Assembly: GCA_023443285.1 (NCBI GenBank)
Contig: JAEZVB010000055.1
Span: 1 to 50,218, forward strand
From: Bacillota bacterium
GTDB lineage: Bacteria; Bacillota; Negativicutes; Sporomusales; Sporomusaceae
DNA: 50,218 bases
Reading direction: 5' to 3'
Numbering within the stretch: position 1 is the stretch's first letter; every line of letters starts with the position of its first letter. A program made the translations under genes and the position numbers. A model generated the notes under the pieces. It did not search any database and was not told the origin of the DNA. It saw nothing but the letters and a program-made list of their open reading frames with translations. Shown piece by piece: positions 1-7,616 of the stretch.

Positions 1-40
1 CCCCCCCCGCCCCCCCCCCGCGGGGGGGCGGCCGTGCTTC
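1..40. other. G/C homopolymer-rich contig edge
   Basis: The first 40 bases are almost only C runs then G runs, unlike the AT-rich intergenic DNA that follows. This looks more like a sequencing or assembly artefact at a contig end than a biological element. Positions 41-238 hold no gene that I can support; they are the upstream region of ald. Confidence 0.5.
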
Positions 41-238
41 GGAACTTCCCTCCTTTTTCGATTAGCAGGAGACTGGAAACATAAGTTTACACTTGGTGTC
101 AAATATTGCCATGATGATGGAACCAAAAGTTTACAAAGATATGCATATAGCCTTGAATATACTAGTAACACGCCTGACAAACAGGTATTAGTGCAGGAGT
201 TATGAGAGACAAATTAAGTTTATCCATTTTTATACATT

Positions 239-254
239 TGGCACGGCAATTGCA
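239..254 (+). promoter_or_regulatory. sigma-54 (-24/-12) promoter of ald
   Basis: TGGCAC at 239-244, a 5-base gap and TTGCA at 250-254 match the sigma-54 consensus TGGCAC-N5-TTGCW, with the invariant GG (240-241) and GC (252-253) in the right register. The predicted transcript start is near 265, about 55 bases before the ald start codon. A sigma-54 promoter needs an enhancer-binding activator. Possible sites upstream are the palindrome ATATGCATAT at 139-148 and the imperfect dyad TTTACAC/GTGTCAAA at 86-103. No competing sigma-A promoter was seen. Confidence 0.75.
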
Positions 255-319
255 ATAAATGACCAATAAGAAGGTTGTGTAGGATTTAGTATAGTGGTTA
301 CTATAAGGAGGCTAACAGC

Positions 320-1438
320 ATGATTATTGGCGTGGCAAAGGAAATTAAGAATAATGAGAACAGGGTAGGACTTACGCCGGCAGGTACGGAAACGCTAAAA
401 AAAGCAGGTCATACAGTGCTGGTTGAACAGAGTGCCGGTATTGGCAGTGGGTTTTCTGATGAAAGCTATGTGAAAGCCGGAGCGGAGATTATTGCAGATA
501 AAAAAGCGCTGTTTGACAAGTCTGAAATGATTATCAAGGTCAAAGAACCTTTAGCGTCAGAGTATGATTTATTTCATGAAGGACAAATTCTTTTTACCTA
601 TCTGCATTTAGCACCTGAGCCAGAGTTAACCAAAGCCTTGCTTGCTAAAAAGGTAATTGGTATTGCCTATGAAACCATAGAACACAATCATACGTTGCCT
701 TTATTGTCACCTATGAGTGAAGTGGCTGGGAGAATGGCTGTGCAAGTGGGTGCCCATTGTCTGGAAAAACCATTTGGAGGAAAAGGTGTTTTACTAGGTG
801 GTGTTCCTGGTGTTGAGTCGGCACAAGTAGTTATTATCGGCGGCGGTATTGTGGGCACTAACGCTGCTAAGATGGCTGTGGGCATGGGCGCGCGCGTTAC
901 GGTTATTGATAGATCAGGAGATCGGCTGGTTTATCTTGATGACATTTTCGGTGGCCGGGTAACTACAGTAATGTCCAATAGCTATAATATTGCTAGTTGG
1001 GTGAAAAAGGCTGATCTATTAATTGGGGCGGTATTGCTGCCAGGGGAGAAAGCTCCCAAGTTGGTTAGTGAGGAAATGGTCAAAGCGATGGAGCCCGGTT
1101 CGGTTATTGTTGACGTGGCTATCGACCAGGGTGGTTCGGTTGAAACGATTGACCGTGTTACTACGCACAGCGATCCTACCTATGTTAAATATGGTGTTGT
1201 TCACTATTCTGTTGCTAATATGCCGGGTGCTGTTGCCCGTACTTCCACCTTTGCACTTACAAATGCTACCATTAATTATGCTCTGCAAATTGCTAACAAA
1301 GGCTGGAAAGCTGCGATTAAGGCTGATCCCGGTTTTGCGAAAGGCCTCAATGTGTATGATGGCAAAGTTATTTTTAAAGGTGTGGCCGAAGCGCATAACC
1401 TACCGTTTACGCCAGTGGAAGAAGTATTGGCAAAGTAA
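320..1438 (+). CDS. ald: Alanine dehydrogenase
   Basis: A 372-residue NAD-dependent L-alanine dehydrogenase, full length for the family. It interconverts L-alanine and pyruvate plus ammonia in the cytoplasm. Residues matching the known substrate-site residues of the family are visible: Arg15 (NNENRVGLTP), Lys75 (KVKEP) and His96 (YLHLAPEPE). The Rossmann nucleotide-binding motif is IGGGIVGTNAAKMA near residues 172-185. The ATG is preceded by a perfect AAGGAGG (305-311). The gene is monocistronic: a sigma-54 promoter lies upstream and a hairpin terminator at 1463-1503. Sigma-54 control suggests induction by an amino-acid or nitrogen signal, which is inference. In spore formers Ald also supports sporulation and alanine catabolism. 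Confidence 0.96.
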   Translation: MIIGVAKEIKNNENRVGLTPAGTETLKKAGHTVLVEQSAGIGSGFSDESYVKAGAEIIADKKALFDKSEMIIKVKEPLASEYDLFHEGQILFTYLHLAPEPELTKALLAKKVIGIAYETIEHNHTLPLLSPMSEVAGRMAVQVGAHCLEKPFGGKGVLLGGVPGVESAQVVIIGGGIVGTNAAKMAVGMGARVTVIDRSGDRLVYLDDIFGGRVTTVMSNSYNIASWVKKADLLIGAVLLPGEKAPKLVSEEMVKAMEPGSVIVDVAIDQGGSVETIDRVTTHSDPTYVKYGVVHYSVANMPGAVARTSTFALTNATINYALQIANKGWKAAIKADPGFAKGLNVYDGKVIFKGVAEAHNLPFTPVEEVLAK

Positions 1439-1462
1439 AATAGTTTCCCAAGCTTGAATAGC

Positions 1463-1503
1463 AAAAGTCCCAGCCTGGAAATTTCTATGCTGGGGCTTTT
1501 CTT
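1463..1503. terminator. Bidirectional terminator between ald and mocR
   Basis: The arms aaaagtcccagc (1463-1474) and gctggggctttt (1489-1500) pair over 12 bp with one G-U. The A-tract on the left and T-tract on the right let the hairpin serve the two convergent genes in both directions. Confidence 0.85.
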
Positions 1504-1508
1504 GTGCG

Positions 1509-2858
1509 TTAGTTTTGGCTTAGTCGAACAAGTTCAGAGCAAATTTCCGGCAGACCTGCGTTGATGGCTGCCGTAGGTGTGCGAGCAACACTAAGCCGGA
1601 TGCTTTTTTCATAATCGTGTTCGTTAATGAAGTAGGGTTTTCCGGGTGCGATCAGGATATTGCGCTTTTTCAAATTGGTAATTAGCTGTGTTTCACATAC
1701 GGTTTTTGGCAGTTTTACAAAACAATACATGCCGCTATTGCCATAGCAGTATTGTGCGCCGGTTTTTTCGAGTGCAGTCAAATGCGGCGTAAGGCTATGT
1801 ACTCTATCAGCAAGTTCTTTTTTTATGGCAGAGGCATGTTTGTGTAAGAGGTTGCTGCGAATATAAATTTCTAAAGCAGCCTGAGAAACCAGTGAGGCGG
1901 CGAAGTAGGACTGATAATAGGAGGAGCGCATATATTGGGTAAATAACGGTAATAGGCCTGTCGGCATGGTAACAAGGCCTATCCTAAGCCAAGGAATTAT
2001 TTTGATAAAACTTTTTAGGTAGATGTGATGACAGTGATCGCCGTACGCGAAAATGGGATCATATTGCTTATCAAAGGAGATATCTCCGAAATAATCGTCT
2101 TCAACAATATATACGTCATATTTTTGCGCCAAATAGGCGATGGCTTTTCGCTGAGCTTTGGTATAGGACGTGCCAAGTGGATTGTGATTTCTTGGCACGG
2201 TATAGAAAAACTTTATTTTTTGGCTCTTAAATAAGGTTTCTAATTGATCTAAATTAATACCGCTGTGATCTCGCCGTATGCTCAGTAAGCTGGCGCCGCT
2301 ACGGGTAAGATATTCAATATAGTAACTGTAGGTAGGCTGTTCGAGTAAGATGATGTCTTTGCCATTGGGGAAGGGCATTTGGGTTAAGATGGTGAGGGCT
2401 TGGAGGATACCGAGATTAACGAAGATGTTTGGAGGAGCAGTAAATACTTGAAAATTAGCTAGGTATTTTGTGAGTAAGTGGCGTAGTGAGTCAACACCAT
2501 AAAAATCATGACAGGTAGCGTTATAATTTGAAAATATATCAACTGCCCGGTCAAGGCAGTGTTTTAAATCAGGAGTATAAAGATCAGTCATGAGCGGGTT
2601 GCCTGTGGAAAAGTCAATTACTGTGGTGTTCGTAGGTTGTGTTTTGAGGTGATTTTCAACAATATAACAGCCGATTTGCGGGACAGAATAGATAAGATGT
2701 TTGTTTTTTAAAATATCAAATGCTTTTATTACTGTGCTTTTACTGCATTGATAGCGATCAGCCAACTGACGGACAGAAGGCAATCTTTCGCGGATGAGAT
2801 AAGTTCCTTGCTGAATACTAGCTTCTAGATCGGTTACAATTTTTTCATATGTTTTCAT
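1509..2858 (-). CDS. MocR/PdxR-family transcriptional regulator (GntR wHTH + aminotransferase-like domain)
   Basis: A 449-residue regulator. Residues 1-70 form a GntR winged helix (RLPSVRQLADRYQCSKSTVIKAFDIL). The rest is a fold-type I aminotransferase domain, with a PLP-type segment including EDDYFGDISFD and a YLKSFIKIIPWLRIG stretch that carries the likely PLP lysine. The start at 2858 is preferred over an upstream in-frame ATG at 2921 because AGAGGTG lies 5 nt before it. The gene diverges from an MFS transporter. The perfect dyad at 2873-2888 lies just before this gene and overlaps its predicted transcript start, so autorepression is likely. MocR proteins usually sense PLP or amino-acid aldimines; the effector here is unknown. 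The transporter is the likely target. Confidence 0.9.
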   Translation of the reverse strand: MKTYEKIVTDLEASIQQGTYLIRERLPSVRQLADRYQCSKSTVIKAFDILKNKHLIYSVPQIGCYIVENHLKTQPTNTTVIDFSTGNPLMTDLYTPDLKHCLDRAVDIFSNYNATCHDFYGVDSLRHLLTKYLANFQVFTAPPNIFVNLGILQALTILTQMPFPNGKDIILLEQPTYSYYIEYLTRSGASLLSIRRDHSGINLDQLETLFKSQKIKFFYTVPRNHNPLGTSYTKAQRKAIAYLAQKYDVYIVEDDYFGDISFDKQYDPIFAYGDHCHHIYLKSFIKIIPWLRIGLVTMPTGLLPLFTQYMRSSYYQSYFAASLVSQAALEIYIRSNLLHKHASAIKKELADRVHSLTPHLTALEKTGAQYCYGNSGMYCFVKLPKTVCETQLITNLKKRNILIAPGKPYFINEHDYEKSIRLSVARTPTAAINAGLPEICSELVRLSQN

Positions 2859-2872
2859 ATGTTCACCTCTGG

Positions 2873-2888
2873 ACTGTACTGGTACAGT
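2873..2888. promoter_or_regulatory. Perfect operator dyad for the MocR-type regulator
   Basis: ACTGTAC, a 2-base spacer and GTACAGT form a perfect 7+7 inverted repeat in the mocR/MFS divergent region. It is centred about 40 bp upstream of the MFS -10 box, and it overlaps the predicted start of the mocR transcript (minus-strand -10 TATAAT at 2892-2897). That placement suits activation of the transporter and repression of mocR. The binding protein is inferred from position. Confidence 0.7.
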
Positions 2889-2903
2889 TGCATTATAACA
2901 TGA

Positions 2904-2932
2904 TTGCGAACCGCTTTTCACAGGAATATAAT
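2904..2932 (+). promoter_or_regulatory. Promoter of the MFS transporter gene
   Basis: TTGCGA (2904-2909), a 17-bp spacer and TATAAT (2927-2932) form a sigma-A type promoter about 40 bp before the start codon. The non-consensus -35 fits an activator-dependent promoter. Confidence 0.55.
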
Positions 2933-2972
2933 AAAGCTCATATGAGATAAGTTTTGGCCAGGAGGATGATGA

Positions 2973-4154
2973 ATGAATCCAATGATTTTAGTTGCCTATA
3001 TGACCTTTGCTTTTCAGGGAATCACTTTTCCGCTAGGTAATTCCATGATTATTGAGATTGCCGGCAAGTATGCCGTAGATACTTCGATCATTGGGTATTT
3101 GCTTTCACTAAGCTCTGTTGGCGGAGGCATAGCCACCCTGTGTGGCGGTTATTTATTGGAGCGTTACCCTGCCCACAAGTTGTTGTATGCAGCAATTGCT
3201 TTTTCGGTGCTATCAGTGGTGTGTATTACGTCTTCCGCCTTACTAGCTCAGTTTGCGCTGGGAATGGTGTTTTTTGGTCTGGGGACATGGCTATTGGTTG
3301 TGATTGGGAATTATTTAATTGTCAGGCAATATGCCGGGGCTAAGCGTTCTTCGCAGTTAAATATCGCTAACTTTTTCTTTAGTGGTGGAGCTCTGTTTAC
3401 GCCGGCGCTGTGTGGTTACGGCTTGCAGGCCGGGGTTAGCTGGGAGTATATTTTTTGGCTACCATTTTCCTTACTGCTGGCATTGACTGGACTGGTGGGG
3501 CTGACTTTTTCGCCTATGGCTGGCAGCGAGCAGAGGGGCGGGGAACAGATAAAGCAGCAACAGGAGGTGACTGCTGGACATTGGGGCTATAAGGTATATT
3601 TGGCGGCGATTGCGCTAAGCTTTTACTGTATTCTTGAGGTAGGATATACTGCTTGGATTGTAGTGCATTTGCGTGAGGGATTAGGGCTAGATATTTTTGC
3701 GGCAAGTATGGTTTTGACAACTTTTTATATATTTCATGCTGCCGGGAGAGTGATTTCAGGAATAGTGGTTAAGTTCTTGCCGCTTGATCGATATATTCTT
3801 TGTTGTGCAACCATTGGCTTGATTGCTGTCAGCCTTATTGTATGTACTTCGAACTATAGTCTTATTGTAATTCTGACGGCTGTATTGGCATTTGGCATAG
3901 CCGGTTTATATCCTTCGATTATGTCTTATGGAACGCTGCAAATGAAGAATCCATCTTCGCGAATAATTACATTTTTTATGTCATCAGGACTGGTTGGGGC
4001 GATAACCGGACTGCTATTGACCAGCCATCTGAAACAAGCTTTCGGGGCTACAGCCAGTCTTGCCACTGGGGCAGTAGCGGCCGGATTTATTATTATCTGC
4101 ATGGTAATGACTATGTGGAAGAGGCGTAAAACATCGTCAATATGCCATTGCTGA
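2973..4154 (+). CDS. MFS transporter
   Basis: A 393-residue integral membrane protein with about twelve hydrophobic segments in two halves separated by a polar loop near residues 185-205 (GSEQRGGEQIKQQQE), typical of the major facilitator superfamily. The N-terminus (MILVAYMTFAFQGITFPLGNS) and the SSVGGGIATLCGGYLLERYP stretch after TM2 fit the FucP/AraJ-like branch. The ATG has AGGAGG at 2960-2965. The gene diverges from a MocR regulator with an operator dyad between them, so it probably exports or imports the regulator's effector, perhaps an amino acid or amine. The substrate cannot be read from the sequence. Confidence 0.85.
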   Translation: MNPMILVAYMTFAFQGITFPLGNSMIIEIAGKYAVDTSIIGYLLSLSSVGGGIATLCGGYLLERYPAHKLLYAAIAFSVLSVVCITSSALLAQFALGMVFFGLGTWLLVVIGNYLIVRQYAGAKRSSQLNIANFFFSGGALFTPALCGYGLQAGVSWEYIFWLPFSLLLALTGLVGLTFSPMAGSEQRGGEQIKQQQEVTAGHWGYKVYLAAIALSFYCILEVGYTAWIVVHLREGLGLDIFAASMVLTTFYIFHAAGRVISGIVVKFLPLDRYILCCATIGLIAVSLIVCTSNYSLIVILTAVLAFGIAGLYPSIMSYGTLQMKNPSSRIITFFMSSGLVGAITGLLLTSHLKQAFGATASLATGAVAAGFIIICMVMTMWKRRKTSSICHC

Positions 4155-4300
4155 CGTAAGGGATTTACCAGGCTATCACATGGAATATATCTGCCGAAAG
4201 AAGTCGTTTGGTAGTAGAGGAAAACCGTGCTTACATGTCGAATTCCCCTTCAGACGCATACAGGTAAAACACGGATGTTATGATAAAACAGGGGGTTGTC

Positions 4301-5080
4301 ATGAGCGAAAAAGATTGGGAGCAGTTTAAGCAAAAGCTTCACACTAAGTCAGGCATTAACCTTAATGACTACAAACCGGCTCAAATGCAACGACGTATTG
4401 GCAATATGATGACTCGCCATGGGGCGAGCGGGTATCTTGATTTCTTTGGTAAGCTAGAGGCTAACCCGAAGTTATATAAGGATTTTATTGATTTCTTGAC
4501 AATTAATGTTACTGAATTTTTTCGGACACCCGAGAAATTTGATGAACTTGAAAAAAGAGTGATTCCTGATTTGCTAAAACAGAGCAGCAAGCTGTCCATT
4601 TGGAGTGCCGGTTGTTCGATTGGCGCTGAGCCGTATTCACTAGCTATCATGCTTAATGAGCTTACCCCCCAAGTCAAGCATCGAATTTTGGCTACAGATC
4701 TTGATGTCGAGATGTTGGCTAAGGCTAAACAAGGAACATATACCGCAAATGAGTTAAAAAATATACCGGCTGCCAGACTGAAAAAGTATTTTGCGCAAGC
4801 AGACGGCCAAGCCACTATTCAGGATGATATCAAAGCACGCGTTGATTTTCAGCGACATAATTTGCTTGTAGACAAATTTGAAACCGGTTTTGATCTTATT
4901 TTGTGCCGGAATGTGGTAATCTACTTTACCGAGGAAGCAAAAGACGGTCTGTATCGTCGCTTCTTTGCTGCACTTAAACCGGGCGGGGTATTATTTGTTG
5001 GTGGCACGGAGGCTATACTGAATTTCCGGGATATTGGATTTGCTCATTATCTGCCGTTCTTCTACCGTAAACCGGTATAG
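4301..5080 (+). CDS. cheR: CheR-type chemotaxis protein methyltransferase
   Basis: A 259-residue SAM-dependent methyltransferase that methylates glutamates of chemoreceptors. The N-terminal helical CheR_N domain (to about residue 75) contains INVTEFFRTPEKF. The C-terminal Rossmann domain has the SAM motif WSAGCSIGAEPYSLA, followed by ATDLD and the NVVIYF segment. The start at 4301 is preferred over the ATG at 4280 because AGGGGG sits 5-6 nt before it and little precedes the other. No other che gene is adjacent, so this is an orphan; the chemoreceptor at 31.3 kb could be a substrate. About 145 bases upstream hold no recognisable promoter. Confidence 0.93.
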   Translation: MSEKDWEQFKQKLHTKSGINLNDYKPAQMQRRIGNMMTRHGASGYLDFFGKLEANPKLYKDFIDFLTINVTEFFRTPEKFDELEKRVIPDLLKQSSKLSIWSAGCSIGAEPYSLAIMLNELTPQVKHRILATDLDVEMLAKAKQGTYTANELKNIPAARLKKYFAQADGQATIQDDIKARVDFQRHNLLVDKFETGFDLILCRNVVIYFTEEAKDGLYRRFFAALKPGGVLFVGGTEAILNFRDIGFAHYLPFFYRKPV

Positions 5081-5091
5081 GAAAAATGATC

Positions 5092-6252
5092 TTATAGTAG
5101 TCCCCAGCCGGATAATTGGCGCATAGTATTTAGCCAGTGCCTGAGAAGAATTCTACTCAAGGTGCTTTCCTCTACAGAGCTGCCGGCAACCAGATCGACG
5201 GTTTTTACAGCTTTATCCTGAGAATAAAATATGATTTCACCGATTTTTTGGCCCTGGTATACCGGGGCCTTAATTTTTTCTGGCAGGTCAATTTCCACAG
5301 TAATTGTTGGGTAGTCAGTTGCCGTGACGACAAGTGCGGCTGGACTTGCTACCAGAGCATCCACCATGGCTGTCATGCCATCTTCTATTGGTAATGCAGC
5401 AAATACAGCGCCGTCTTCGGCGTATTCATATAGTTCATAGTTATCAAACCCGTATTTTAATAGTTGCATCGAGTCATACCAGCGAGAATGATCATGTAAG
5501 ATAACCGCAATTAGCTTTTGGTTATCACGGGTAGCGCTGGAAATTAGGCATGGGCCGGCTTGACTGGTTGTACCGGTTTTTACACCGTCGGCATCTGGCA
5601 GCATCCAGAGTAGCTTATTGGTATTGCGGAGATTGCGGTCATGACTTTTGCCTTTGCGATCAAGCCATTCAATAGTTGTTTCCTTGGTGCTGACTATCTG
5701 TGAAAACGTAGGATTGAGTAAGGCATAGCGGGTGATTGTGGCTAAATCAAAGGCCGTCGACAGATGGTTAGGAGTGCTAAGTCCATGGGGGTTTTCAAAG
5801 TGGGTATGGATGGCGCCGATACTGATGGCTTTTTTATTCATAAGCTCGACAAAGGCATCGACTGAGCCTGCAAGGTGTTCGGCAATAGCAACAGCGGCAT
5901 CGTTACCGGAACGAAGCAGCAGGCCTGTCAGTAATTCGCGCAGCGTAATAAGTTGCCCAGGATAGAGATCAAGGGAAGAGCCGCGGGTAGCAGCCGCATG
6001 GCCGCTTACGCGCGCAGTTTCATCCAGGCGGCCGCTTTCGATGGCAATAATGGCAGTCATTATTTTGGTGGTGCTGGCTGGTGCCAGCTTTTTATTCATA
6101 TTGCGGTCAAGCAGGATTTGACCGGTTTTGGCATCCATTAATATGGCTCCTTGCGCCGAGAGTGTCGGCGGTGCGGCCCAAACGGGATTTGTCATCAAAA
6201 CGGCACAGGTGATGAAAAGGATGGAAAAACAACACCGTAGTATGCGGGACAT
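5092..6252 (-). CDS. Serine-type D-Ala-D-Ala carboxypeptidase (DacA/DacF family)
   Basis: A 386-residue penicillin-binding protein of the S11 family that trims the terminal D-alanine from peptidoglycan stem peptides. A signal peptide (about residues 1-26, ending NPVWA-AP) exports it. The three active-site motifs are present: SxxK (Ser60-Thr-Thr-Lys63), SGN (115-117) and KTG (225-227). The C-terminal beta domain follows, with a probable amphipathic anchor at the end. The ATG at 6252 has AAGGAGG 6 nt upstream and begins a proper signal peptide, so the in-frame upstream start at 6300 is rejected. It is convergent with cheR and divergent from a polysaccharide deacetylase, another envelope enzyme. 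A sporulation role, as for DacF, is possible but not shown. Confidence 0.94.
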   Translation of the reverse strand: MSRILRCCFSILFITCAVLMTNPVWAAPPTLSAQGAILMDAKTGQILLDRNMNKKLAPASTTKIMTAIIAIESGRLDETARVSGHAAATRGSSLDLYPGQLITLRELLTGLLLRSGNDAAVAIAEHLAGSVDAFVELMNKKAISIGAIHTHFENPHGLSTPNHLSTAFDLATITRYALLNPTFSQIVSTKETTIEWLDRKGKSHDRNLRNTNKLLWMLPDADGVKTGTTSQAGPCLISSATRDNQKLIAVILHDHSRWYDSMQLLKYGFDNYELYEYAEDGAVFAALPIEDGMTAMVDALVASPAALVVTATDYPTITVEIDLPEKIKAPVYQGQKIGEIIFYSQDKAVKTVDLVAGSSVEESTLSRILLRHWLNTMRQLSGWGLL

Positions 6253-6352
6253 GAGTGACCTCCTTATAATGTTGCAGCGTAAAATGTTATCTACAGTCAT
6301 ATCTATCTTTGTGTCAGCGTAGTATCAAACAGAACACTCAAGCGGGGAGGGG

Positions 6353-7072
6353 ATGAATTTGCAAAGACGGCTAAGCCGTAGCTTTTTTAGTATTACTGTG
6401 CTTATTATTGGTGTAGTATGCAGTTTGCTGTATGAGGCGACTACCGTACTTGAAGATAAAAACCAGGTTATCAAAAAAATACCTACGAATCATAAGGTTG
6501 TGGCGCTTACCGTTGATGATGGGCCGCATGCTAAAACAACGCCGGAGTTATTAGCATTGTTAAAAGAAAAACAGGTAAAGGCAACTTTTTTTGTGTTGGG
6601 TGCCAATGTCGAAGTGCATCCGGAGATTGTTGAACAAGCAATTGGCGATGGTCATGAAATCGCTTGCCATGCTTATAGTCATAAACGGTTAAATACATTG
6701 ACAACGGCAGAAGTGACTGAAGAATTTGAGAGCATTGAAAATATTTTTCAAAAATTAGGGGCGCCTAACCCGGTTTTCTTTCGGCCGCCTGATGGTGCAT
6801 ATAATGACGGATTAGTAGAGCTGGCTAAAAAGCGCGGATACATAACGGTATTGTGGTCGGTTGACGCCGGTGATTGGCGCCGGCCGCCGGTTGAACAGGT
6901 AGTAGAGGCTGTATTGGGGCAAGTCAAGCCAGGCGGAATAATCCTGATGCATGATGGGCAATACCCGCTGCCTACCGTACAGGCAACAGCCATTATTATT
7001 GATAAACTACAAAGTCAGGGTTATCAGTTTCTTACGATGAGTGAACTTATGCGTTATTACGAAGAGCGGTAA
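6353..7072 (+). CDS. NodB-type polysaccharide deacetylase, membrane anchored
   Basis: A 239-residue carbohydrate esterase family 4 protein. A short basic N-terminus and one membrane segment (about residues 10-30) are followed by the NodB domain. It has the metal and catalytic motifs TVDDGP, HAYSH, RPPDGAYN, DAGDW and ILMHD. It probably removes N-acetyl groups from peptidoglycan outside the membrane. Start choice is uncertain: GGGGAGGGG abuts the ATG at 6353, too close for good initiation, while the TTG at 6359 has better spacing; the two proteins differ by two residues. The pairing with the carboxypeptidase gene across a 100-bp divergent region suggests a shared role in wall or cortex maturation. 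Confidence 0.92.
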   Translation: MNLQRRLSRSFFSITVLIIGVVCSLLYEATTVLEDKNQVIKKIPTNHKVVALTVDDGPHAKTTPELLALLKEKQVKATFFVLGANVEVHPEIVEQAIGDGHEIACHAYSHKRLNTLTTAEVTEEFESIENIFQKLGAPNPVFFRPPDGAYNDGLVELAKKRGYITVLWSVDAGDWRRPPVEQVVEAVLGQVKPGGIILMHDGQYPLPTVQATAIIIDKLQSQGYQFLTMSELMRYYEER

Positions 7073-7080
7073 CCGTTAGA

Positions 7081-7473
7081 TTAGTCTGCTTTATAGGGTT
7101 TGAGGTTTTGCCAGTGGGATTGAATCAATTGGTCATATCGATACATAGTAGCAGTCCGTTCATTGCGCAAGGCTTGAATGGAGCCTAATATTTTTTGGTC
7201 AAAGCCATACACCTTGTTTTTGGGCAGGGTAAGGGGTTTGCCGTATTCTTTGAGCTTGGTGGCTACTTTACAGTTGGCCTTAGTTTCTTTGATAATGATG
7301 GCTGGTTCCAGCATGTCAGAGCCTTCATAACGGTGAATCAGGCAGTTGGGCTGCATCCGGTCAATAACATTTTTTTTGTCACCGTCAAGGATGATTTCAT
7401 TACCACAACCCGGACAAGCGGCTAAATCTGCCGGCAAATAATTATGGCAGTTCATACATACAATTTCATTCAC
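7081..7473 (-). CDS. Small zinc-ribbon protein of unknown function
   Basis: A 130-residue protein whose N-terminus carries two CxxC knuckles (CMNC at 6-9 and CPGC at 19-22), a rubredoxin-like zinc ribbon. The remainder is basic and hydrophilic with no recognised domain (YEGSDMLEPAIIIKETKANCKVA, then a lysine-rich stretch). It starts at GTG 7473, with GGAGGG seven bases upstream. It ends 8 bp from the convergent deacetylase gene, and the region upstream is shared with the divergent hybrid kinase gene. No function can be assigned. Confidence 0.75.
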   Translation of the reverse strand: MNEIVCMNCHNYLPADLAACPGCGNEIILDGDKKNVIDRMQPNCLIHRYEGSDMLEPAIIIKETKANCKVATKLKEYGKPLTLPKNKVYGFDQKILGSIQALRNERTATMYRYDQLIQSHWQNLKPYKAD

Positions 7474-7493
7474 GTAACATCCCTCCGCCTCTA

Positions 7494-7522
7494 TTGTGTC
7501 CGGAAAAACGCCTGACTATAAT
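7494..7522 (+). promoter_or_regulatory. Promoter of the hybrid kinase gene
   Basis: TTGTGT (7494-7499), a 17-bp spacer and a perfect TATAAT (7517-7522) lie in the 143-bp divergent region, giving a leader of roughly 85-90 nt before the kinase start. Confidence 0.6.
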
Positions 7523-7616
7523 GACGGAGAGAAATTTGAACGCGCAGGAAAAAAGTAAAATCATGGCGAACTTTCCAATAAAGGCATAGTGGGATTTAGG
7601 TGTGGAGGAGCAGGAT

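Noticed and set aside
86..103. Imperfect dyad TTTACAC/GTGTCAAA upstream of ald as an activator site
   Set aside because: The symmetry is imperfect, it has no second copy, and no activator can be matched to it; kept only as a possibility in the promoter entry.
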